This document shows, in pieces, positions 54,861-63,385 of a stretch of 64,000 nt of DNA (position 1 is its first letter; the number at the start of each line of letters is the position of its first letter). The DNA comes from Caulobacter sp. (lineage in GTDB: Bacteria; Pseudomonadota; Alphaproteobacteria; Caulobacterales; Caulobacteraceae): assembly GCA_030683005.1 (NCBI GenBank), contig JAUXMY010000026.1:1-64000 (forward strand). The letters are read 5' to 3'. Made by a program: the position numbers and the translations under genes. Below the pieces are notes generated by a model. It was not told where the DNA came from, searched no databases, and saw only the letters and a list, made by a program, of their open reading frames with translations.

Positions 54861-56762
54861 ATGATCGAAAGCCTGCTCATCGCTAACCGGGGCGAGATCG
54901 CCCGCCGGATCATCCGCACCGCCCGCCGCCTGGGCGTGCGGACGGTGGCCGTCTATTCGGAAGCCGACGCCAAAGCCCCGCATGTGGCCGAGGCCGACGA
55001 GGCGGTGCTGATCGGCCCGGCGCCGGCCCGCGAGAGCTATCTGGTCGCCGGGAAGATCCTCGCGGCGGCGAAACAGACCGGCGCCCAGGCCATCCACCCC
55101 GGCTACGGCTGTCTGAGCGAGAACGCCGCCTTCGCCGAGGCGGTGAAGGACGCGGGCCTGATCTGGGTCGGCCCGCCGCCGGCCGCAATCAACGCCATGG
55201 GCCTGAAGGACGCCGCCAAGAGCCTGATGATCGCCGCCGGCGTGCCCTGCACCCCGGGCTATCTGGGCGACGACCAGTCCGAGGCGCGCCTAGCGACCGA
55301 GGCGAAGGCCATCGGCTTTCCGGTGCTGATCAAGGCCGTGGCCGGCGGCGGCGGCAAGGGCATGCGCAAGGTCGAGGCGGAGGGCGACTTCCTCGCCGCG
55401 CTCGCCTCCTGCCGCCGCGAGGCCGCCGCCAGCTTCGGCGACGACAGGGTGCTGCTGGAGAAATACGTCACCCGCCCGCGTCACATCGAGGTGCAGGTGT
55501 TCGGCGACAGCCACGGCAACGTCGTCCACCTCTATGAGCGCGACTGCTCGCTGCAGCGCCGTCACCAGAAGGTCATCGAGGAGGCCCCGGCCCCCGGCAT
55601 GGACGCCGCCACCCGCGCCGCCGTCTGCGACGCCGCCGTCAAGGCCGCGAGGGCCGTCCGCTACGAAGGCGCCGGCACGGTCGAGTTCATCGCCGACGCC
55701 AGCGAAGGCCTGCGCGCCGACCGCATCTGGTTCATGGAAATGAACACCCGCCTGCAGGTCGAACACCCGGTCACCGAGATGGTCACCGGCCAGGACCTGG
55801 TCGAATGGCAGCTGCGCGTGGCCAGCGGCGAGCCGCTGCCGCTGAAGCAGGATCAGATCACCCTGGACGGCTGGGCGATGGAGGCCCGGCTCTATGCGGA
55901 GAACCCGGCGACGGGCTTCCTGCCGAGCACCGGGCCGTTGACGCACTTCCGGCTGCCGGAGGACGAGGTCCGCGTGGACAGCGCGGTCGAGGAGGGCGGT
56001 GAGGTCAGCCCCTTCTACGACCCGATGATCGCCAAGCTGATCGCCCATTCCTACAATCGCAATGCAGCAGCGCGGCAACTGGCTGACGCCTGTCGATCCG
56101 TGGAAGTCTGGCCGGTGAAGACCAATTCCGCCTTCCTGGCCCGTTGTGCGGACCATCCCGACTTCGTCCATGGCGATATGGATACCGGCTTCATCGAGGC
56201 CCGGCTCGACGACCTCGTAAGCGAGGTCGCGCCCAGTCCTATCCTGCTGTCCGAGGCGGCGTTCTGCGCCATCGATCTGGATCCGCCCGGCAATGAGCAG
56301 TCCTCTGCCTGGTCCTCGCTGGCCGGCGCGGCCGGGTTCCGGCTGAACGCGGCGCGTCAGACCCGGATTTCACTCTGGCGCGGCGACGAAGAGTTCGAGG
56401 CCGAGCGATCGAGGCTCCCAGTCTATCGAAGGACGACCTTCAGCGAGGGACAGCGCATCATCGCTTTCGAGGACGGGGCGACCTTCGAGTTCACGACCCG
56501 CAAGCCGGTATCGCTGGGCGAGGGCGGCGAGGCAGCCTCCGACGGCGCCGTCCTCTCCCCGATGCCGGGCAAGATCGTCTCCGTCTCGGTCAAGGCCGGC
56601 GACACGGTGGTCAAGGGCCAGACCCTGCTGGTGCTGGAAGCCATGAAGATGGAGCATGCCCTGGCCGCGCCGTTCGACGGCGTCGTCGCCGAACTCTCCG
56701 CCGAGGCCGGCGGGCAGGTCAGTGAGGGCGTGGTGCTGGTGAAGCTCGAGGCGGCTTCCTAG
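54861..56762 (+). CDS. liuD: 3-Methylcrotonyl-CoA carboxylase, biotin-containing (alpha) subunit
   Basis: 633 residues. Biotin carboxylase domain, about 1-450: LLIANRGEIARRI, AIHPGYGCLSENAAFA, glycine-rich VAGGGGKGMRKV, RRHQKVIEEAPAP, FMEMNTRLQVEHPVTE. A linker with a BT-type domain is followed by the C-terminal biotin carrier domain, where biotin attaches to Lys in LEAMKMEHAL. ATP drives carboxylation of biotin, and LiuB transfers it. Starts 10 nt after liuC. Followed by a family 6 repeat. Confidence 0.95.
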   Translation: MIESLLIANRGEIARRIIRTARRLGVRTVAVYSEADAKAPHVAEADEAVLIGPAPARESYLVAGKILAAAKQTGAQAIHPGYGCLSENAAFAEAVKDAGLIWVGPPPAAINAMGLKDAAKSLMIAAGVPCTPGYLGDDQSEARLATEAKAIGFPVLIKAVAGGGGKGMRKVEAEGDFLAALASCRREAAASFGDDRVLLEKYVTRPRHIEVQVFGDSHGNVVHLYERDCSLQRRHQKVIEEAPAPGMDAATRAAVCDAAVKAARAVRYEGAGTVEFIADASEGLRADRIWFMEMNTRLQVEHPVTEMVTGQDLVEWQLRVASGEPLPLKQDQITLDGWAMEARLYAENPATGFLPSTGPLTHFRLPEDEVRVDSAVEEGGEVSPFYDPMIAKLIAHSYNRNAAARQLADACRSVEVWPVKTNSAFLARCADHPDFVHGDMDTGFIEARLDDLVSEVAPSPILLSEAAFCAIDLDPPGNEQSSAWSSLAGAAGFRLNAARQTRISLWRGDEEFEAERSRLPVYRRTTFSEGQRIIAFEDGATFEFTTRKPVSLGEGGEAASDGAVLSPMPGKIVSVSVKAGDTVVKGQTLLVLEAMKMEHALAAPFDGVVAELSAEAGGQVSEGVVLVKLEAAS

Positions 56763-56764
56763 AA

Positions 56765-56914
56765 CCCCTCCTCCTCGATGGAGGAGGGGCAGGGGTGGTG
56801 GTGTGGCCGCTGACTTTGAGGAAGCGCAAGCGGGGCTCGGAGCCTCCAGCGCACTGCCCGAGGTGCTCTGCCTTCACCACCATCCCCGGCCCGTCCTCCA
56901 TCGAGGAGGAAGGG
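56765..56914. repeat. REPIN-like inverted pair, family 6
   Basis: The left arm CCCCTCCTCCTCGATGGAGG then GGCAGGGGTGGTGGTG (56765-56803) faces CACCACCATCCCCGG then CGTCCTCCATCGAGGAGG (56875-56914). It overlaps the region just before the DUF1489 start, whose GGAGGAAGGGAG is part of the right arm. Confidence 0.75.
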
Positions 56915-56929
56915 AGTAAGTACAGCCCC

Positions 56930-57337
56930 ATGCCCCTCCACCTGATCAAGCTCTGTGTCGGCATCGACAGCGTCGCGGACCTGCGGGCCTGGCGGGCGCA
57001 TCGCGCGGCGCAGGGGCATCGCTCGGTCTGTCCGACGCGCCAGACGCCCAAGCGGGCGGCGGAGCTGCTGGACGGCGGCTCGCTCTACTGGGTGATCAAG
57101 GGGCAGGTGCTGGTCCGGCAGGCGATCGACGAGATCGTCACGGAGGAGGGCGGACCGCAGCCCTGCCGCATCTATCTGAAGCCCGACCTCACCGAGACCG
57201 CCCCGCAGCCGCGGAGAGCCTTCCAGGGCTGGCGCTACCTCGAGGCGGCGGATGCTCCGCCGGACCTGGCGACAGGCGGCGACGAGGCGGTGCCGCAGGA
57301 TCTGGCGAAGCAGTTGAGGGAGCTGGGGGCGTGGTAG
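56930..57337 (+). CDS. DUF1489 family protein
   Basis: 135 residues of the alphaproteobacterial DUF1489 family: LHLIKLCVGIDSVADLRAW, TRQTPKRAAELLDGGSLYWV, GQVLVRQAIDEI and RRAFQGWRYLEAADAPPDL. Cytoplasmic, no known activity; the middle region resembles RNA- or protein-binding small domains only vaguely. The ATG at 56930 was chosen because the upstream extension is entirely repeat sequence. Confidence 0.85.
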   Translation: MPLHLIKLCVGIDSVADLRAWRAHRAAQGHRSVCPTRQTPKRAAELLDGGSLYWVIKGQVLVRQAIDEIVTEEGGPQPCRIYLKPDLTETAPQPRRAFQGWRYLEAADAPPDLATGGDEAVPQDLAKQLRELGAW

Positions 57338-57342
57338 GGGCC

Positions 57343-57454
57343 TTGCGTGCTTCGCGACGCGCTGCGCGCTCCTCAGCATGACGAAGTTTGTGGAAGCGTC
57401 TCTGTGCTCGTCATCCTGAGGAGCGAGCTGCAAGCGAGCGTCGCGAAGGACGCA
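57343..57454. repeat. REPIN-like inverted pair, family 4
   Basis: Left arm TGCGTGCTTCGCGACGCG to CTCAGCATGACG; right arm CGTCATCCTGAGGAGCG to GTCGCGAAGGACGCA. Between the convergent DUF1489 and panC genes. Confidence 0.8.
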
Positions 57455-57459
57455 CTGCC

Positions 57460-58320
57460 TCAAACCCCCCAGTTATCGATCAGCCGCGTCCGGCCCATCC
57501 AGGCCGCCACGAACACCCGCGCGCCGGCCCCGACCGGGCCCGGGCCCAGCCGCTCCAGAGTCTCGCCGTCGCGGACCTCGACGTAGTCGATCTTGCCGAA
57601 GCCCGCCTCGCCGAGGATCGCCTTGACCCGGCCCTCGACCGTGGCGGCCGGCTGGCCCTCGCGCAGGAACTCCACAGCGGCCCTCATGGCGGCGGGAAGG
57701 GCGGCGGCGGCTTCGCGTTCCTCGGGCGTCAGGTAGGCGTTGCGCGAGGACATGGCCAGGTCGTCGGCCTCGCGGCTGGTCGGCCCGCCGACGATCTCGA
57801 CGCCCAGGTCGAGGTCGCGGGCCATGCGCTTGATGACCAGCAGCTGCTGGTAGTCCTTCTCACCGAAGATGGCGACGTCCGGCCGACACTGGTTCAGCAG
57901 CTTGGAGACAACCGTGGCAACCCCGCCGAAGAAGTGCGGCCGCGACACCCCCTCCAGCGGCTCGGAGACGCCGGTGGCGACGTTCACCGTGGTGGCGAAG
58001 CCCTCGGGATACATCTCGCCGACGGCCGGGGCGAACAGCAGCGCGCAGCCGGCGGCGGCCAGCAGGGCGCTGTCGCGATCCTCGCCGCGCGGATAGGCGT
58101 CGAAGTCTTCGTGCGGTGCGAACTGGGCCGGGTTAACGAAGATCGAGGCCACCGTGCGGTCGGCCTTTTCATTGCCCAGCCGGACCAGCGACAGATGCCC
58201 CTCGTGCAGCGCCCCCATGGTCGGAACCATGGCCACGCGCAGGCCCTCGCGCTTCCAGGCGGAGACCTGGGCGCGCAGTTCGGCGACGGTGCGGACGACG
58301 GGGAGGACGGGCTTTGTCAT
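57460..58320 (-). CDS. panC: Pantothenate synthetase
   Basis: Joins pantoate and beta-alanine with ATP for coenzyme A synthesis. The ATG at 58320 gives 286 residues, the normal length. Motifs: PTMGALHEGHLSLVR (HIGH-like), SIFVNPAQFAPHEDF, FGGVATVVSKLLN, FGEKDYQQLLVIKRM (KMSKS-related loop at TSREADDLAMSSRNAYL). Alone, divergent from mipZ with 142 bp between. Confidence 0.97.
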   Translation of the reverse strand: MTKPVLPVVRTVAELRAQVSAWKREGLRVAMVPTMGALHEGHLSLVRLGNEKADRTVASIFVNPAQFAPHEDFDAYPRGEDRDSALLAAAGCALLFAPAVGEMYPEGFATTVNVATGVSEPLEGVSRPHFFGGVATVVSKLLNQCRPDVAIFGEKDYQQLLVIKRMARDLDLGVEIVGGPTSREADDLAMSSRNAYLTPEEREAAAALPAAMRAAVEFLREGQPAATVEGRVKAILGEAGFGKIDYVEVRDGETLERLGPGPVGAGARVFVAAWMGRTRLIDNWGV

Positions 58321-58462
58321 GGCGCGCGGCTTATCGCGCGGCGCTGACCTGTGACAAGCCGCCTGTGGACAAATCGTCCCCGCACGATTGCGGCGGCCGG
58401 CAGACGGGTGTCTCGTCGGCTGAAATCCGACGCTGAGTCGGCGCAGATTCGGGGACCACGAG

Positions 58463-59305
58463 ATGGCCACCACCCAGCCACACGTCATCGTCATCGGCAA
58501 CGAGAAGGGCGGCGCCGGCAAGTCGACCATCGCCGTTCACCTGGCCACCGGCCTGCTGCATGGCGGGGCGAGCGTCGCGGTGATCGACCTGGACCTGCGC
58601 CAGTCGTCGACGGCGCGGTTCTTCGCCAACCGCCAGCTCTGGAGCGCCTCGAACGGCGTCGTCCTGCCCCAGCCGCTGGCCCGGCACCCCGCCGAGGACG
58701 GCGTCGCCCTGGCGCGGGCGCCGGACGACGAGCAGATCGAGCGCTTTCACGAGGCCTTCGACCGCGCCCGCCAGGACGCCGAGTTCGTGATTATCGACAC
58801 CCCGGGCGGCAACACCGCGCTGTCGCGGACCGCCCACGCCCATGCCGACATGGTCGTCACCCCGATGAACGACAGCTTCGTCGACTTCGACATGCTGGGT
58901 CACGTCGATCCGCTGACGCTGGAGCTACAGAAGCCCGGCCTCTATTCGGAGATCGTCTGGGAGGCCCGCAAGGCCCGCGCCCTGGCCGGCCAGCGCGCGC
59001 CGCTCGACTGGGTGGTGCTGCGCAACCGCCTGGCCAGCGTCGAGGCCCGCAACCGCAAGCGCATCGACGACCGGCTGACGGCGCTCGCCAAGCGGGTCGG
59101 CTTCCGGGTCGGCTCCGGCCTGCGCGACCGGGTCATCTATCGCGAGCTGTTCCCGTTCGGGCTGACCGTGGCCGACCTGTCGCCCAAGGTGCGGCCGATC
59201 CCGGTGTCGCTGACCCATGTCGCCGCGCGACAGGAGCTGCGGGCGCTGCTGCATGCCGTCGGCCTGTCGGCCTGGACCGGCGAACGATTGCTCGCCGCCG
59301 AGTAG
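58463..59305 (+). CDS. mipZ: Division-plane positioning ATPase MipZ
   Basis: ParA-like ATPase that forms a gradient from the poles through ParB and blocks FtsZ ring formation away from mid-cell. 280 residues. Deviant Walker A NEKGGAGKST at 13-22, switch I DLDLRQSSTARFF and Walker B IIDTPGGNT, with MipZ-specific DSFVDFDMLGHVDP and DWVVLRNRLASVEARN. This protein is found in alphaproteobacteria lacking MinCDE, and is strong evidence for the taxonomic placement. Confidence 0.96.
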   Translation: MATTQPHVIVIGNEKGGAGKSTIAVHLATGLLHGGASVAVIDLDLRQSSTARFFANRQLWSASNGVVLPQPLARHPAEDGVALARAPDDEQIERFHEAFDRARQDAEFVIIDTPGGNTALSRTAHAHADMVVTPMNDSFVDFDMLGHVDPLTLELQKPGLYSEIVWEARKARALAGQRAPLDWVVLRNRLASVEARNRKRIDDRLTALAKRVGFRVGSGLRDRVIYRELFPFGLTVADLSPKVRPIPVSLTHVAARQELRALLHAVGLSAWTGERLLAAE

Positions 59306-59326
59306 CGGGCGGGCTACAAGCGGCCC

Positions 59327-59752
59327 ATGCTCTACATCCTGATCGGTGTCGTCCTGTTCGGCCTGCTCGTCTGGGCTGGGCGCCGCGCGCGGCCGCTCCT
59401 GCAGAAGCGCGAGCTTCGCATCCTTACCGCCGTCATCGGCGCCATGGTCATGGCCGGCGGCGCCTTCACGGCCCTGCGGGGCGGCTATGTGATGGGGGCG
59501 ATCCTGGCCTCGCTGGGCGCGGGGCTGGTGTTCACCGGCCGTGGCGGCGTGGCCGGCGCGACGACGCCGTCGCGGGATGATCCGGCCGTGGCCGACGCCC
59601 GCGAGATCCTGGGCGTCGGCGAGGGCGCTTCCCGCGAGGAGATCCAGGCCGCCTACGGACGATTGATCCGCGCGGTTCATCCCGACGTCGGCGGCACCAG
59701 CGGCCTGGCCGCGCGCCTGAACGCGGCGCGGGATACGCTGCTGAAGAAGTAG
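59327..59752 (+). CDS. Membrane-anchored J-domain protein
   Basis: 141 residues. One or two N-terminal transmembrane segments (LYILIGVVLFGLLVWAG and AVIGAMVMAGGAFTA/GAILASLGAGLVF) and a C-terminal J domain of about 55 residues (ADAREILGVGEGASREEIQAA in outline) with the Hsp70-stimulating HPD in RAVHPDVGG. The size and topology recall DjlA/TIM14-like co-chaperones. It follows mipZ by 21 bp, same strand, probably co-transcribed. Confidence 0.88.
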   Translation: MLYILIGVVLFGLLVWAGRRARPLLQKRELRILTAVIGAMVMAGGAFTALRGGYVMGAILASLGAGLVFTGRGGVAGATTPSRDDPAVADAREILGVGEGASREEIQAAYGRLIRAVHPDVGGTSGLAARLNAARDTLLKK

Positions 59753-59807
59753 TCCTCAGGGACCTGGCGCGGTTTTACAGGACTTGGCAGCCTAACTCCC
59801 GATCCGT

Positions 59808-59906
59808 GTCCCCGCCGAAGGCCGGGGTCCAGATCGTGGAGCGCTGTCGCAACGCGTCTTGTCCCGGCTGCCGAAGCTGAAGCTGGATTCCAGCCTTTGC
59901 CGGCTA
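59808..59906. repeat. Diverged inverted pair related to family 2
   Basis: The left part CCGCCGAAGGCCGGGGTCCA and the right part TGGATTCCAGCCTTTGCCGG are imperfect inverse copies and recall the GGCGAAGGCCGGGACCCAG core of family 2. The outer TGTCATCC ends are lost. Between the convergent J-domain and carboxypeptidase genes. Confidence 0.5.
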
Positions 59907-59926
59907 CAGGGAACTGAGTCCGGCGC

Positions 59927-61252
59927 CTAGGGCGCGATGACCATGCAGGCCTGCTTCTTGGCCTTGAGGGTCTTGCAGGCGGCCTGGGCAGCGTCGGCGG
60001 TCATGCCCTCGAAGCGGACGCGGTAGTAGCCGCCGACGGCCCCGCCGATCTCGGCGTCGGCGCCCGAGAAGCTGGCGGCGAACCGCTTCTGGATCAGCTT
60101 CAGTTGCTGACGCGCCTGATCCTTGGATTTGAAGGCGCCGGCCTGGACCACGTACTTGCCGCGCGGCTTCTTCGCCGCCGCCTTCGTGGCGGGCGCGGGC
60201 CTGGAGACCGGATCGGCGATCGGCGCCATCGAGCGCTGGACCGTCAGCGGGTAGGAGGGGGCGGGGCCATCGGTCAGGACGACGCGAAGGCCGCCCGTTT
60301 CGCCGGCGTCACCCATGGCCGTCGGTGGCCGGATCACCGGCCCGTCGATCACCGGCTCGAACATGGTCTGGGCGACGGTAATGCTTTCGCCCAGCGAGCG
60401 GCGCTTGAGCACATCGAACCCGGTCAGCAGCAGGTCCTCGACATGGTCGTCGCGCGTCGCCGACGAACGGCCGCCCAGCACCACCGCGATCAGCCGGCGG
60501 CCGTCGCGCACGGCCGAGGCCGCGAGGTTGAAGCCGGAGGCGTTGATGTAGCCGGTCTTCAGGCCGTCCATGCCGGCGAACTGGCCCATCAGTCGGTTGT
60601 GGCCCGTGATCAGCCGGCCGCGGAAGGTGAAGGACTTGATGCTGAAGTAGCCATAGTACTGCGGGAAGTCGCGCATCACGGCGCGCGACATGATGGCGAT
60701 GTCGCGGGCGCTGGAGATCTGGCGGCTGTCGGGCAGGCCCGAGGCGTTCATGAACCGCGTGTTGTTCATGCCCAGCTCCTGACCGCGCAGGGTCATCAAG
60801 GCGGCGAAGCGTTGCTCGGTGCCGGCGATGTGCTCTGCAAGGGCCACGGCCATGTCGTTGGCCGAACGGGTGGCCAGCGCCTTGAGGGCGTCATCGACGC
60901 TGACCTGGTCGCCGGCGGCCACGCCCAGCTTGGTTGGCGGCTGCGAAGCGGCGCGGGCGGAGATGGTGACCATGTCGGTCGGCTTCACCCGCCCTTCGGA
61001 CATCGCCTCCATGACCAGGTACATGGTCATGACCTTGGTGATCGAGGCGGGATAGCGGGGGCTGTCGGCGCGCTTGGCGTAGAGGACCTCGCCGGTGTTG
61101 GCGTCGACGACGATCGCCGCGTACTTGGGTTCGCTGGCCGGAAGGGACAGATAGGGGACCTGGGCCTGCGCGAGACCGGGCGCAACAAAGCCGGCCGCCA
61201 GACTGGCGAACAGGGCAAGTGCGAGATAGGCGCGGCGGGCTAGCTGGAGCAT
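59927..61252 (-). CDS. D-alanyl-D-alanine carboxypeptidase (S11) with SPOR domain
   Basis: Periplasmic penicillin-binding protein trimming the terminal D-Ala from muropeptides. 441 residues. Signal peptide up to LAQAQ. S11 motifs: SITK (PASITKVMT), SAN (TRSANDMAV) and KTG (GLKTGYIN). After a Pro-rich linker, residues about 365-440 form a SPOR domain (KYVVQAGAFKSKDQARQQL in outline, GGYYRVRFEG), which binds denuded glycan strands at the septum. This suggests action at the division site. Single gene. Confidence 0.93.
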   Translation of the reverse strand: MLQLARRAYLALALFASLAAGFVAPGLAQAQVPYLSLPASEPKYAAIVVDANTGEVLYAKRADSPRYPASITKVMTMYLVMEAMSEGRVKPTDMVTISARAASQPPTKLGVAAGDQVSVDDALKALATRSANDMAVALAEHIAGTEQRFAALMTLRGQELGMNNTRFMNASGLPDSRQISSARDIAIMSRAVMRDFPQYYGYFSIKSFTFRGRLITGHNRLMGQFAGMDGLKTGYINASGFNLAASAVRDGRRLIAVVLGGRSSATRDDHVEDLLLTGFDVLKRRSLGESITVAQTMFEPVIDGPVIRPPTAMGDAGETGGLRVVLTDGPAPSYPLTVQRSMAPIADPVSRPAPATKAAAKKPRGKYVVQAGAFKSKDQARQQLKLIQKRFAASFSGADAEIGGAVGGYYRVRFEGMTADAAQAACKTLKAKKQACMVIAP

Positions 61253-61434
61253 GCTTCGTCCGTCGAAAAAGGCTGAAACGGGACGCCCCCGAAGGTCCCC
61301 TCGGGCTGCCTATCTAGCATGCATGCTGGCGTCTTTCGCCAAAGTAAACAACTGTTGAGCGAACCGGCCAGGGGTTGCGGCGGGTGGTCGCGGGCAAGGG
61401 GCGCGGCAGGGAGCCTCATGTCATCAAACGGTTA

Positions 61435-61449
61435 TTGTGCAGTGCACAA
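61435..61449. promoter_or_regulatory. Candidate PhaR operator 1
   Basis: TTGTGCA-G-TGCACAA, a perfect 15-bp palindrome. The alphaproteobacterial PHB regulator PhaR binds TGC/GCA-rich palindromes before phasin genes; PhaR itself is not in the window. Confidence 0.5.
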
Positions 61450-61461
61450 AAAATCGTTGAC

Positions 61462-61476
61462 TGCTGCACTGCAGCA
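61462..61476. promoter_or_regulatory. Candidate PhaR operator 2
   Basis: TGCTGCA-C-TGCAGCA, a perfect 15-bp palindrome immediately after TTGACT and 27 bp (centre to centre) from operator 1. It contains the CTGC...GCAG form known for PhaR in Paracoccus. Position over the promoter suggests repression until PHB is present. Confidence 0.55.
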
Positions 61477-61564
61477 TGAGACAACACGCTCCAGAAGCGG
61501 CGATGGATTCGTGGCTTCACCCCTTCATCTCCGGGTCCCTCCGACCCCCGCAAGGAGACTACCG

Positions 61565-62005
61565 ATGGCCACCACCGGCGCCGATACCCTGAAGAACACC
61601 GTCGAGCAGTTCACCACCGCCGGCAATCAGGCGTTCAAGGACAACGTCGAGAAGTCGCTCGCGACCCTCAACGAAGTGAACACCTACTCCAAGAAGAACC
61701 TCGAAGCCGTCGTGGCCTCGGTCACCGCCGCCACCAAGGGCGCTGAAGCCCTCGGCGCGCAGGTCATGGCCTTCTCCAAGAAGTCCATGGAAGACCAGGT
61801 CGCCGCCGCCAAGGCGCTGGCCGGCGCCAAGAGCGTGCAGGAAGCCGTCGAGCTGCAGACTGCCTGGGTCAAGGCCGCGATGGAAGGCTACCTCGCCGAA
61901 GCCTCGAAGATGGGCGAAGTCGTCGCCGCTTCGGTCAAGGACTCGGTCAAGCCGCTCAACGAGCGCGTCACCGCGACCGTCGAAAAGCTGCAAGCCGCGA
62001 AGTAG
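61565..62005 (+). CDS. Phasin (polyhydroxyalkanoate granule protein)
   Basis: 146 residues, almost entirely helical and amphipathic, of the phasin_2 family: TLKNTVEQFTTAGNQAFKDN, KKNLEAVVASVTAATKGAEALG in outline, VQEAVELQTAWVKAAMEGYL, KPLNERVTATVEKLQ. It coats PHB granules and keeps them dispersed. AAGGAG sits 8 nt before the ATG. A strong terminator follows. Two PhaR-like palindromes upstream suggest the usual control by free PhaR. Confidence 0.92.
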   Translation: MATTGADTLKNTVEQFTTAGNQAFKDNVEKSLATLNEVNTYSKKNLEAVVASVTAATKGAEALGAQVMAFSKKSMEDQVAAAKALAGAKSVQEAVELQTAWVKAAMEGYLAEASKMGEVVAASVKDSVKPLNERVTATVEKLQAAK

Positions 62006-62060
62006 GTCGACGAGCAGGGCCGGCGCCCTCTCCCCCCAGACCGCCGGTCAAGTTCGCGTG

Positions 62061-62091
62061 AAGGCCCGGGTTTCAGAACCCGGGCCTTTTT
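62061..62091 (+). terminator. Intrinsic terminator after phasin
   Basis: Perfect 12-bp stem AAGGCCCGGGTT / AACCCGGGCCTT with a TCAG loop and a trailing T-run. Confidence 0.9.
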
Positions 62092-62135
62092 CGCGTCCGC
62101 TTCCGTCCATCGCCGGCGCGGGCTAGAAGCGCGGC

Positions 62136-62597
62136 ATGTCCAGAGTTGAACAACGCCTCGCCGCCGCCGGCATCACCCTGCCCAGTCCGGTCGCCCCGAT
62201 CGCCAACTACGTGCCCTTCGTGCGCACGGGCAACCTCGTCCACATTTCCGGCCAGGTGTCGCTGGACGCCGCTGGCGGCGTGACCGGCGTCGTCGGGGTC
62301 GAGGTCGACATGGAGACCGCCCGGCGCGCCGCGCGCCTGTGCGGGATCAACCTGCTGGCCCAGATGCGGGCCGCCTGCGACGGCGATCTCGACCGTGTGA
62401 CCCGGGTGGTCAAGCTCGGCGGCTTCGTCCAGGCCGGTCCCGACTTCTTCGACATCCCCAGCGTCGTCAACGGCTGCTCCGACGTCATGGTCGAAGCGTT
62501 CGGCGACGCCGGCCGGCACGCCCGCTCGGCGGTCGGTGTCTATCGCCTGCCGCGCAACTTCGCGGTTGAGGTGGATGCCGTGGTGGAGATCGGGTGA
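62136..62597 (+). CDS. RidA family enamine/imine deaminase
   Basis: 153 residues of the YjgF/YER057c/UK114 family, trimeric proteins that hydrolyse reactive enamines such as 2-aminoacrylate. The N-terminus RVEQRLAAAGITLPSPVAPIANYVPFV places it in the longer subgroup with VHISGQVSLDA. The ARG that defines active RidA is replaced around NGCSDVMVEAFGDAGRHARSAVGV, where GRHARSAVG carries the family arginine. Its stop overlaps the start of the GDPD gene (TGATG). Confidence 0.88.
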   Translation: MSRVEQRLAAAGITLPSPVAPIANYVPFVRTGNLVHISGQVSLDAAGGVTGVVGVEVDMETARRAARLCGINLLAQMRAACDGDLDRVTRVVKLGGFVQAGPDFFDIPSVVNGCSDVMVEAFGDAGRHARSAVGVYRLPRNFAVEVDAVVEIG

Positions 62598-63370
62598 TGA
62601 AAACGAAGCCGCGTCCTGCTCCGAGCGAGTTCGGAGAAGCCTGGGAGCTTCTCTTCGGCCCCGCGGTCGCCCATCGCGGCCTGTGGACCCCGGACGGCGC
62701 GCCGGAGAACTCTCTGGGCGCCTTCCAGGCCGCCTGCGCCGCCGGCTACGGTATCGAGCTCGACGTGCACATCACCGCTGACGGCGAGGCTGTGGTCTTC
62801 CACGATCATCAGCTGCAGCGCATGACCGGTGTGGAGGGGCGGCTCGCCGACCGGGCGCTCCACGACCTGCGCGAGCTGCGCCTGAAGGGCACGGACGAGG
62901 GCATTCCCACCCTGGCGGAGGTGCTGGTCGAGGTCGGCCACCGCGCCATGGTGCACATCGAGCTGAAGACGCCGTTCGGCGAGGTCGGCCCGCTGGAGAA
63001 GCGGGTCAGCGAGGTGCTGCTCGACCACAATGGCCCGACCTGCGTGATCGGCTTCAACCCCTACAGCCACGCCTGGTTCGCCGACCACCATCCGCAGATC
63101 CTGCGGGGCCTCAACAGCTATCGGTGGAACGACGACAACGCCAGGCACCTGTCGCCGGAGATCCGCCGGTCGATGGCCGATCTCGAACAGGTCGAGATCG
63201 CCCGCCCGGATTTCCTGTCGCTGGAACGGGGCATGCTGCCCTGGGACAAGGCCGCGGCGTTCCGCGCCAACGGCATGCCCGTCGTCGCCTGGACGGTGCG
63301 CACCGAAAAGGAACGCGAACGCCTGCGCCCCCACGTCGACAACGTGATCTTCGAGGGGTTTGAAGCCTGA
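62597..63370 (+). CDS. Glycerophosphodiester phosphodiesterase
   Basis: Hydrolyses glycerophosphodiesters to glycerol-3-phosphate and an alcohol. 257 residues, no signal peptide, so cytoplasmic. Catalytic motif pieces: VAHRGLW (His/Arg), APENSLGAF (Glu/Asn), ELDVHITADG (metal Glu/Asp) and VVFHDHQL (general His), then HIELKTP. The C-terminal VVAWTVRTEKER completes the TIM barrel. Start overlaps the RidA stop. Confidence 0.92.
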   Translation: MKTKPRPAPSEFGEAWELLFGPAVAHRGLWTPDGAPENSLGAFQAACAAGYGIELDVHITADGEAVVFHDHQLQRMTGVEGRLADRALHDLRELRLKGTDEGIPTLAEVLVEVGHRAMVHIELKTPFGEVGPLEKRVSEVLLDHNGPTCVIGFNPYSHAWFADHHPQILRGLNSYRWNDDNARHLSPEIRRSMADLEQVEIARPDFLSLERGMLPWDKAAAFRANGMPVVAWTVRTEKERERLRPHVDNVIFEGFEA

Positions 63371-63385
63371 CTGACGCATGCGCGT

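Larger units (their letters stand above)
61253..61564. other. Phasin upstream region
   Basis: 312 bp with no coding frame I can support. It holds the promoter of the phasin gene: two TGCA-type palindromes at 61435-61449 and 61462-61476, with TTGACT (61457-61462) between them as a likely -35 element. The part nearest 61253 should hold the promoter of the leftward carboxypeptidase gene. Confidence 0.55.
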
